Positions 6,001 through 11,453 of a stretch of DNA of 11,453 nucleotides are shown one piece after another. The notes below the pieces were generated by a model that worked only from the letters and a program-made list of their open reading frames with translations, was not told where the DNA came from and did no database searches. Origin of the DNA: an uncultured Solobacterium sp. (GTDB lineage: Bacteria; Bacillota_I; Bacilli_A; Erysipelotrichales; Erysipelotrichaceae). Each line of letters starts with the position of its first letter. The stretch's first letter is position 1. The stretch lies in assembly GCA_905235315.1 (NCBI GenBank), contig CAJOLG010000038.1, positions 1 to 11,453 on the forward strand, given 5' to 3'. A program made the position numbers and the translations under genes.

Positions 6001-7246
6001 CCGTGAAACCAAGCTCGGTCCGGAAGAAATCACCCGTGATATTCCCAACGTTGCCGAATCCGCATGCCGCAACCTTGATGCGCGCGGTATTGTCATGGTC
6101 GGTGCGGAGGTGAAAGAAGGCGACATTCTGGTCGGAAAGGTTACACCGAAGGGCCAGAGTGAAGTCACACCGGAAGAAAAACTCCTGCTCGCGATCTTCG
6201 GTGAGAAGAGCCGCGAGGTTCGTGACAACTCCCTGAAAGTACCGCACGGCGGTGCCGGCATTGTCCACAGTGTACGCGTGTTCCGCCGCAAGGATCACGA
6301 TCTGCCGGCAGGGGTCAATGAGGTCGTCAAGGTTTACATCGTTCAGAAACGTAAGATTTCCGAAGGTGACAAGATGGCCGGCCGTCACGGCAACAAGGGC
6401 GTTATCTCCCGCATCATGCCGATCGAGGATATGCCTTACATGCAGGACGGCACTCCGATCGACATCATGCTCAACCCGTTCGGCGTTCCTTCCCGTATGA
6501 ACATCGGACAGGTTCTCGAAGTACATCTCGGCATGGCTGCCCGCAGCCTTGGCTGTAAATTCGCAACCCCGGTCTTTGACGGTGTATCCAACGAAGACCT
6601 GAAAGAAATCATGGAAGAAGCCGGCACGTCTGCGGACGGCAAGTACCTCCTCACGGACGGTCTTACCGGTGAACCGTATGATGAGCGTATCTCGGTCGGT
6701 GTCATGTACATGATCAAGCTTGCGCACATGGTTGACGATAAGCTCCATGCCCGTGCAACCGGACCTTACTCTCTCGTTACCCAGCAGCCGCTCGGCGGTA
6801 AAGCGCAGAACGGCGGCCAGCGTTTCGGTGAGATGGAAGTCTGGGCTCTCGAAGCTTACGGCGCTGCCCATACGCTGCAGGAAATCCTGACGGTCAAGAG
6901 TGATGACATCACCGGCCGTACCAAGACGTATGAAGCGATCGTCAAGGGAAAGAGTCTGCCGGAGCCCGGTATTCCGGAATCCTTCCGCGTTCTCGTGCAT
7001 GAACTCCAGGCACTCGCTGTGGATGTCCGCATGCAGGATGAGGAAGGCAACTTCATCGACCTCAAAGAGCTTGAAACACAGGAGCACAAAGAGGAAGCGA
7101 CACTCGACATGAACCGCGCCCAGTATGTTGTGGAATCGACAGATATCTCCGGCATGAGCACGGTGAATGAAGAGGGTGAATTCGAAGAGGAAGTAGCGGA
7201 AGCTGCCGTTGTCGGTGTCGATGACATGGACACCTACGGAGAATAA
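3077..7246 (+). CDS. rpoB: DNA-directed RNA polymerase subunit beta
   Basis: The beta subunit forms one pincer of RNA polymerase and part of the active centre and rifampicin pocket. Numbered from ATG 3077, the 1389-residue product is clearly longer than the roughly 1190 residues of B. subtilis RpoB. Core motifs are intact: the rifampicin region 651-677 (SSQLSQFMDQQNPLAEL then NKRRISALGPGGL), GPNIGLI, the acidic pair Glu948-Asp949 in GYNYEDAI, and the active-site lysines Lys1099 and Lys1107 in GDKMAGRHGNKG. The extra length lies mainly in the lobe (about 215-268) and in the external domain (about 342-540), where a unit looks duplicated; the C-terminus is acidic. Position 670 is Asn where E. 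coli has His526. ATG 3068 is also in frame, but AAAGG abuts it directly and lies 9 nt before ATG 3077, so 3077 is preferred. rpoC follows after 15 bp. Confidence 0.98.
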   Translation: MEKKNSYHVVQYGNKAVRRDYSKVSAGLDLPDLTEIQTASFEWFLKDGIREVFNDIYPIRNFGGNIQLKFIDYEFGEPKYSVSECKYREANYCAPLKAKMELEMVDPETGEVMTKWEEVFLGDFPLMTPTGTFIINGAERVIVSQIVRSPGAYFDIISEERTGRDTYTCELIPSRGTWLEFMSDEKKAALGRIMYCSIDRRRKVLSTILFKAIGMSLNTERNENAFDYSKMEKLLKALRFELYPDVIVPEQDTEHLNEYMLLYTSVFGNYEELCHTLDADKKIKTTKDALMAVYMNQRADEIATEEGSLTTMDQKFFDYRRYDLTKAGRYKVLKKLNVLDRMEGHMLQKDLVGAEGKVIFKKNTMIGQKERDALRPEINKGICCRALPYNYLFSHPVTAEMETSWTEALTGRILANDLEGKKVSYEQGTVLVPEDIKAIAKEFKTVTVYAGIIATEAKLTNDNTAAVLDLGSRMFSIGRVTMGGKDVTNEDGTNVVSRYVPDDVLVPLSSADKNRIQNVVMEAGNKEVSAWLVGACVQEVTILAEDGHPVKVIGGDPLNTKHTITMSDMYSLYSYELNMLDGIGSADDIDMLGNRRIRTVGELIQNQFRIGLSRMERTVKDRMSLSDPSGLTPKQLTNIRPLTSAIKEFFSSSQLSQFMDQQNPLAELSNKRRISALGPGGLTRERAGFEVRDIHNSHYGRICPIETPEGPNIGLISYLTTYARVNEYGFIQTPYRKVVNGVVTDDIKYMSADEENDHIIAQANEIKDGKLVGDRIVARKAGETIMADRSQIDYADVSPRQIVSVATSCVPFLENDDCTRALMGANMQRQAVPLLNPHSPYVGTGIEHHIARDSGAACVATAPGVVSYVDADKVVVTEDNGTDHVYELTKFRRSNASTCLNQHPIVFDGERVERGDILADGPAMQNGELALGQNVLIAFMTWHGYNYEDAIIMSERMVREDIYTSIHIEEYDIECRETKLGPEEITRDIPNVAESACRNLDARGIVMVGAEVKEGDILVGKVTPKGQSEVTPEEKLLLAIFGEKSREVRDNSLKVPHGGAGIVHSVRVFRRKDHDLPAGVNEVVKVYIVQKRKISEGDKMAGRHGNKGVISRIMPIEDMPYMQDGTPIDIMLNPFGVPSRMNIGQVLEVHLGMAARSLGCKFATPVFDGVSNEDLKEIMEEAGTSADGKYLLTDGLTGEPYDERISVGVMYMIKLAHMVDDKLHARATGPYSLVTQQPLGGKAQNGGQRFGEMEVWALEAYGAAHTLQEILTVKSDDITGRTKTYEAIVKGKSLPEPGIPESFRVLVHELQALAVDVRMQDEEGNFIDLKELETQEHKEEATLDMNRAQYVVESTDISGMSTVNEEGEFEEEVAEAAVVGVDDMDTYGE
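4100..4477 (+). repeat. Apparent tandem duplication inside the rpoB external domain
   Basis: Two consecutive stretches of about 63 residues (342-404 and 405-467, numbered from ATG 3077) follow one pattern. Copy 1 has LQKDLVGAEGKVIFKKNTMI and copy 2 has LANDLEGKKVSYEQGTVLV, each followed by a helix with an acidic start and an Ala-Leu or Ala-Ile end. Copy 1 aligns well with the single unit I recall from B. subtilis RpoB (LAETLVDPETGEILAEKGQI). A third, more diverged stretch (about 468-540) may be another copy, after which canonical sequence resumes before MLDGIGSADDID. The DNA copies are strongly diverged, so this is an old protein-level duplication, judged by eye. Confidence 0.5.
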
Positions 7247-7261
7247 AGGAGGATACGGACG

Positions 7262-10200
7262 ATGAATATTAACAGGTTCAATGCAATCAAAGTCGGACTC
7301 GCATCTCCGGAACGTATCAGATCCTGGTCTTACGGCGAAGTGAAAAAGCCGGAGACCATCAACTACCGTTCACAGAAGCCGGAAAAAGACGGTCTGTTCT
7401 GCGAGCGCATCTTCGGTCCCACAAAGGACTGGGAATGTTCCTGCGGAAAGTACAAGAAGATCCGGTATCAGGGCGTCGTCTGCGACAAGTGCGGCGTTGA
7501 GATCACCAAGAGCAGCGTCCGCCGCGAGCGTATGGGTCATATCGAACTCGCCGCTCCGGTAGCGCACATCTGGTATCTCCGCGGCATCCCGTCCAGAATG
7601 AGCCTGCTGCTGAATGTACCTCCGAAGTCCCTCGAAGAAGTCGTATACTTCGTATCCTGGATCGTTACCGATCCGGGGGACACCAAACTTACCTACAAAC
7701 AGATCCTTTCCGAGCGGGAATTCCGTGAGAATACCGCAATCTACGGTCCGGGCAGCTTCTCTGCTGCGACCGGTGCGGAAGCAGTCAAAACACTGCTCGA
7801 GCAGGTAGATATCGAAAAGGAATACGCTGCGATCAAGGAAGAACTGGTCAAGGCAACCGGTGACAAGCGCAAGAAACTCATCAAGCGCCTGGAAACCGTG
7901 GAAAGCTTCCGCAACAGCGACAACCGTCCGGAATGGATGATTCTCACTGTTCTGCCGGTTATTCCGCCCGATCTCAGACCGATGCTGCAGCTGGACGGCG
8001 GACGGTTCGCAACCAGTGATCTCAACGATCTCTATCGTCGTGTCATCACCCGAAACAACCGTCTCAAGAAGCTGCTTGAGCTCGGTACCCCGGCCATCAT
8101 CGTACAGAACGAAAAGCGTATGCTGCAGGAAGCAGTCGACGCATTGATCGATAACGGACGCCGCTCCAAGCCGATCACCGGTGCAGGCGGACGTGCGCTG
8201 AAGTCTCTCTCGCACTCCCTTAAGGGTAAGCAGGGCCGGTTCCGTCAGAACCTCCTCGGCAAGCGTGTTGACTTCTCCGGCCGTTCGGTTATCGCGATCG
8301 GTCCGAATCTGAGAATGTGGCAGTGCGGTCTTCCGAAAGAGATGGCAATTCAGCTGTACAAGCCGTTTGTCATCAATGAGCTGGTCAACCAGCAGATCGC
8401 CGCAAACCCGAAGACAGCCGAAAAGCTGATCGACCGCCAGGATGCCCGTGTATGGGATGCGGTTGAAACGGTTATTGAAGGCCACCCGGTCTTCCTGAAC
8501 CGTGCACCGACACTCCACCGTCTCGGTATCCAGTCGTTCTTCCCGAAACTGGTTGACGGACATGCAATCCGTGTTCATCCGCTCGTATGCCCTGCGTTCA
8601 ACGCAGACTTCGACGGTGACCAGATGGCAGTTCATCTGCCGCTGAGCGAGATGGCAAGAGCAGAGACGGAAGTTCTCATGCTGGGTGCCAACAACATTCT
8701 CGGTCCGAAGGACGGCAAACCGATCGTTACTCCGGGACAGGACCTTGTTCTCGGAAACTTCTATCTGAATATGGAGTGCACCGCTGACGAATTCTACAAG
8801 AAGGCAGATCAGCTGGAGGCGCTCGGACTTCGGACAGAGGCAGACCGCTGGAGAAGGTTCGGAGACAACGAAGGCCATATCTACAAAGACGTCAATGAAG
8901 TGCTCGCCGCATATCAGACCGGTGAAGTTCACCTGCATACCCGGATTGCGATCCCCGGCAATAAAGTCGGCAAGACCTGCTTTACCGAGTATCAGAACGG
9001 CTGCTACCTGCTGACCTCTGTCGGCAAGATCATCTTCAACAACGTCTTCCCTGCGGATTTCCCGTACCTCAACGAATGCAATGAAGCGAATCTCCGGGCA
9101 ACCCCGAATGATGATTTCGTAGAACCGGGCACGGATATCAAAAAAGAGATCCAGAGCCGTCCGGTTACCAGCGAGTTCAAGAAGGGCGACCTCGGAAACC
9201 TGATCGCTGCGGTATTCGAAAAGTACAAGAACGGAAACGGCGATGTAGATTCGCCGGAAGTACGCACCTCCGATATCCTTGACTCGCTCAAGGACATGGG
9301 CTATCTCTATTCCACCCTCGCCGGTATGACCGTTGCGCTGTCCGACATTTCTGTCGCACCGCACAAGGATGACCTGGTTGCGGAAGGAAAGAAGAAGGCA
9401 GATCAGCTGAATGCCCTCCGTGACAGAGGTCTTCTGACCGATGCGGAGTGGGAGGAAGCGTTCTCCAAGCTCTGGGATACCGTCAAGAACAGTGTCGGTG
9501 ACGACCTGATGAACGGTATGGCGCGTATGAACCCGATCAACATGATGTCGGTCTCCGGTGCGCGAGGCAACAAGAACCACTTTACCCAGCTCGCCGGCAT
9601 GCGCGGTCTGATGGCCCGCCCGACACAGTCGAAGTCCAAGAAAGAATATCAGCCTTCCATCATCGAAGTTCCGATCTATTCGTGCTTCCGTGAAGGAATG
9701 AGCGTATCCGAGTTCTTTATCTCCACCCACGGTGTCCGTAAGGGTCTTACCGATACCGCGCTGAAGACCGCAGAATCCGGATATCTGACACGCCGTCTCG
9801 TCGATGTCGCACAGGAAGTCATTATCACCAAGGGTGATTATGAAACCGATGACGGAAGTATCGATCAGCTCGACTGCGGAACCACCAAGGCATATCCGGT
9901 GCGCACGCTGCGTGATGAGAAGAACGATTCCATCATCGAAAATCTCTTTGAGCGTATTGACGGAAGATATACCGCACGCGATGTCATCGATCCGAAGACC
10001 GGCGAAGTCATTGTGGAGGAGAATACCTACCTCACAAGCGATCTCGCTCAGAAGATCGTGGACGCAGGCGTTGAGGAAGTAAATATCCGCAACGTATTCA
10101 CCTGTGAAGCGCCGAACGGTATCTGTGCGAAGTGCTACGGCCGCAATATGGCAACCGGCAACCCGGTCGAACCGGGCGAAGCGATCGGTGTCATGGCAGC

Positions 10201-11188
10201 CCAGGCGATCGGTGAACCGGGTACCCAGCTCACCATGCGTAACTTCCACACCGGCGGTGTTGCGAACAAGTCCGGAGATATCACGCAGGGTCTCCCGCGT
10301 GTCGAAGAACTGTTCGAAGCACGTACACCGAAGCGTGTCGCGGTCATCTCCAAGATTGACGGTCAGGTTACTGCCATCACCGGAGATACCGAAAACGGAA
10401 CGATGGTCATCACCGTTGCCAATGACAAGGAACCGGTTGATCACAAGTGCGACCGCACCCAGCCGAAACTTTCCAGTATCGAAGTCGGTACGGTTGTCAA
10501 AGCCGGTGAGGCTCTGACAGAAGGTGTCATCGCCCCGAAGGAACTGCTCGCAGTGGCAGGTACCAGAGCGGTCGAAGAATACATTCTGAAAGAGGTCAAG
10601 AAGGTTTATTCCGGCCAGTCGATCGATATCTCCGATAAGCATCTTGAGGTTATGATCCGCCAGATGCTGAGAAGGGTTGTCGTCGTTGAGCCGAATGATT
10701 CCGACCTTACCGCCGGTCAGTCGCTGAGTCTTTCAAGCATGATCGCAATAAACAACGCACTCCTCGATGAGGATAAGGAGCCTGCGAAGTACAGCCCGAT
10801 TCTGCTGGGTATTTCCAAAGCCGCAGTTGAAACGGACTCCTTCCTGTCTGCCGCATCCTTCCAGGAGACCACACGTGTACTCACCGACGCGGCTGTCCGC
10901 GGAAAGATGGATACCCTCCAGGGTCTCAAGGAAAATGTCATCCTCGGTTCTCTCATTCCTGCCGGTACCGGCCGTACCGACTGCGAGCGTGAGACCACCA
11001 AACGCATCGTCCAGAAGGCGAACCGCCTCCGCGAACTCCGCGAAGAGCGTGCCCGCCAGCTGGAAGAGCTGAATGCCGCCAAGCAGCCGGACGAAAGTTC
11101 GCGCCGTGACCCGGATGAAGCGGATGACTATCAGCCGAAGACCGCACCTCTTACCGAGGCGGCGGAAAACGCGCTGAGCGAAGAGTAA
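7262..11188 (+). CDS. rpoC: DNA-directed RNA polymerase subunit beta'
   Basis: The beta' subunit carries the catalytic magnesium site of RNA polymerase. The 1308-residue product is about 110 longer than B. subtilis RpoC. Visible landmarks: N-terminal zinc site Cys59, Cys61, Cys74, Cys77; catalytic NADFDGD at 447-453 (Asp449, 451, 453); F-loop QLAGMRGLM; bridge helix around THGVRKGLTDTALKTA; the second zinc site, made by Cys in LDCGTT, FTCEA and ICAKC; and trigger loop LTMRNFHTGG. Oddities are an insert of about 24 residues before AYQTGEVHLHTR, an extended linker 786-799 between F-loop and bridge helix, Asn994 in the trigger loop where Thr is usual, and a charged, probably helical tail at 1238-1308. 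The Shine-Dalgarno AAAGGAGG (7245-7252, 9-nt spacer) overlaps the rpoB stop, so the two genes are tightly coupled. A strong terminator follows. Confidence 0.98.
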   Translation: MNINRFNAIKVGLASPERIRSWSYGEVKKPETINYRSQKPEKDGLFCERIFGPTKDWECSCGKYKKIRYQGVVCDKCGVEITKSSVRRERMGHIELAAPVAHIWYLRGIPSRMSLLLNVPPKSLEEVVYFVSWIVTDPGDTKLTYKQILSEREFRENTAIYGPGSFSAATGAEAVKTLLEQVDIEKEYAAIKEELVKATGDKRKKLIKRLETVESFRNSDNRPEWMILTVLPVIPPDLRPMLQLDGGRFATSDLNDLYRRVITRNNRLKKLLELGTPAIIVQNEKRMLQEAVDALIDNGRRSKPITGAGGRALKSLSHSLKGKQGRFRQNLLGKRVDFSGRSVIAIGPNLRMWQCGLPKEMAIQLYKPFVINELVNQQIAANPKTAEKLIDRQDARVWDAVETVIEGHPVFLNRAPTLHRLGIQSFFPKLVDGHAIRVHPLVCPAFNADFDGDQMAVHLPLSEMARAETEVLMLGANNILGPKDGKPIVTPGQDLVLGNFYLNMECTADEFYKKADQLEALGLRTEADRWRRFGDNEGHIYKDVNEVLAAYQTGEVHLHTRIAIPGNKVGKTCFTEYQNGCYLLTSVGKIIFNNVFPADFPYLNECNEANLRATPNDDFVEPGTDIKKEIQSRPVTSEFKKGDLGNLIAAVFEKYKNGNGDVDSPEVRTSDILDSLKDMGYLYSTLAGMTVALSDISVAPHKDDLVAEGKKKADQLNALRDRGLLTDAEWEEAFSKLWDTVKNSVGDDLMNGMARMNPINMMSVSGARGNKNHFTQLAGMRGLMARPTQSKSKKEYQPSIIEVPIYSCFREGMSVSEFFISTHGVRKGLTDTALKTAESGYLTRRLVDVAQEVIITKGDYETDDGSIDQLDCGTTKAYPVRTLRDEKNDSIIENLFERIDGRYTARDVIDPKTGEVIVEENTYLTSDLAQKIVDAGVEEVNIRNVFTCEAPNGICAKCYGRNMATGNPVEPGEAIGVMAAQAIGEPGTQLTMRNFHTGGVANKSGDITQGLPRVEELFEARTPKRVAVISKIDGQVTAITGDTENGTMVITVANDKEPVDHKCDRTQPKLSSIEVGTVVKAGEALTEGVIAPKELLAVAGTRAVEEYILKEVKKVYSGQSIDISDKHLEVMIRQMLRRVVVVEPNDSDLTAGQSLSLSSMIAINNALLDEDKEPAKYSPILLGISKAAVETDSFLSAASFQETTRVLTDAAVRGKMDTLQGLKENVILGSLIPAGTGRTDCERETTKRIVQKANRLRELREERARQLEELNAAKQPDESSRRDPDEADDYQPKTAPLTEAAENALSEE

Positions 11189-11196
11189 CAACAGCC

Positions 11197-11228
11197 AAAG
11201 GACCTGTTCAATGAGCAGGCCCTTTTTT
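11197..11228 (+). terminator. Rho-independent terminator of the rpoBC operon
   Basis: AAAGGACCTGTTC (11197-11209) pairs with GAGCAGGCCCTTT (11213-11225) through 12 pairs, one A-C mismatch and one G-U pair, with a 3-nt AAT loop. Six T residues follow the stem (11223-11228), and a second T run lies just after. It starts 8 bp after the rpoC stop. This closes the operon; the next gene must have its own promoter. Confidence 0.93.
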
Positions 11229-11251
11229 CGTTTTCCTTTACAGGAAGATAC

Positions 11252-11300
11252 TTAAAAATGTTTTAAACTGTATTTATTAATAAACTGTAATTATTAATAT
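11252..11300 (+). promoter_or_regulatory. AT-rich control region with inverted repeat and 17-bp tandem repeat
   Basis: Between the rpoC terminator and the next start codon lies an AT-rich block with ordered repeats. TTAAAA-ATG-TTTTAA (11252-11266) is a perfect 6-bp inverted repeat. It runs into two head-to-tail 17-bp units, TAAACTGTATTTATTAA (11264-11280) and TAAACTGTAATTATTAA (11281-11297), which differ at one base. The unit junction makes the 12-bp palindrome TTTATTAATAAA (11273-11284). The block lies 39 bp before the start codon and probably contains the promoter and a regulator site. A TTTACA at 11237-11242 could be a -35 box, but I cannot place the -10 box firmly. Confidence 0.5.
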
Positions 11301-11338
11301 GCAGGATGGATTGTCCGCATGCCTTGTGAGGTGCTGCC

Positions 11339-11453
11339 ATGAACATGAAAAAACTGATAAAAACAGCGTTATGCCTGTTCTTATTATCCGGAAATATACA
11401 GACGGTGTCCGCTATGGATTCCGGTTCTGATTCAGACCCGGCAATATCCGATC
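11339..11453 (+). CDS. N-terminus of an exported protein (partial, runs off the window)
   Basis: An ATG at 11339 opens a frame that stays open to the window edge (38 codons). It is preceded by GAGGTG at 11328-11333 (5-nt spacer); a second ATG at 11345 is an alternative start. The product begins MNMKKLIKTALCLFLL, with two Lys pairs, a hydrophobic core and then a VSA site at about residues 24-26, a typical signal peptidase I cleavage site. The lone Cys sits inside the hydrophobic core and is not in a lipobox, so a lipoprotein is unlikely. The mature part starts with a Ser/Asp-rich stretch (MDSGSDSDPA), typical of a flexible linker at the start of secreted or wall-linked proteins. Function cannot be assigned. 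It has its own control region and is transcriptionally separate from rpoBC. Confidence 0.72.
   Translation, partial: MNMKKLIKTALCLFLLSGNIQTVSAMDSGSDSDPAISD

Noticed and set aside
5027..7087. Reverse-strand open frame inside rpoB (686 codons)
   Set aside because: Same cause as in rpoC: codon-aligned shadow of a highly biased gene, with no recognisable domain.
7370..10642. Very long reverse-strand open frame inside rpoC (1090 codons)
   Set aside because: It is aligned codon for codon with rpoC and is explained by avoidance of TTA, CTA and TCA codons. The product has no recognisable motif, and rpoC itself is clearly conserved.
1..11453. Mobile elements, CRISPR, tRNA or a defence/toxin system
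   Set aside because: Apart from the three intergenic regions, the window is filled by conserved genes; no transposase, integrase, array of spaced repeats or tRNA-like sequence was seen.

Overview
The window holds a core transcription/translation locus of a low-to-mid GC Gram-positive bacterium (Bacillota). The order rplJ, rplL, YbxB-type methyltransferase, rpoB, rpoC is the classic Firmicutes arrangement, and a Firmicutes-type L10 leader precedes rplJ. TGA is used as a stop, as in the tandem TGATGA that ends the dehydrogenase gene, so this is not a Mollicutes code-4 genome. RpoB nevertheless carries Asn at the E. coli His526 position, a residue reported as typical of Mollicutes, and is unusually long. 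The best guess is a member of Erysipelotrichia or a nearby lineage; this is an inference of moderate confidence.

Layout. Positions 1-77 are the last 24 codons of a membrane protein, possibly a ChrA-type transporter. Positions 120-1094 encode a D-2-hydroxyacid dehydrogenase. The intergenic region 1095-1324 has an AT-rich tract, a near-perfect sigma-A promoter (TTGACA, 17 bp, TATGAT) and the L10 leader with an attenuator-like hairpin. Then come rplJ and rplL, 17 bp apart, an intrinsic (perhaps partial) terminator, and the methyltransferase gene. A 117-bp gap with a GC-rich hairpin leads to rpoB, and rpoC follows 15 bp later with its ribosome binding site overlapping the rpoB stop. A strong intrinsic terminator closes the operon at about 11197-11228. 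The last stretch is an AT-rich control region with a 17-bp tandem repeat, followed by the first 38 codons of an exported protein that runs off the window.

How it works together. L10 and L7/L12 form the ribosomal stalk, and their level is probably sensed by the leader RNA. RpoB and RpoC are the beta and beta' subunits that build the RNA polymerase active centre. The hairpin after rplL is placed to reduce read-through into rpoBC, so that stalk proteins, which are needed in higher copy, are made in excess over polymerase. The methyltransferase looks like an rRNA-modifying enzyme of the RsmC type.

I found no mobile element, CRISPR array, tRNA, rRNA or defence system. The window is mostly housekeeping. 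The points of interest are inside the polymerase subunits (an enlarged, apparently duplicated beta external domain, rifampicin-site residues, and trigger-loop, bridge-helix and F-loop-adjacent changes), in the broken neighbourhood (no rplK/rplA upstream and no rpsL/rpsG downstream), and in the repeat-bearing control region at the end.
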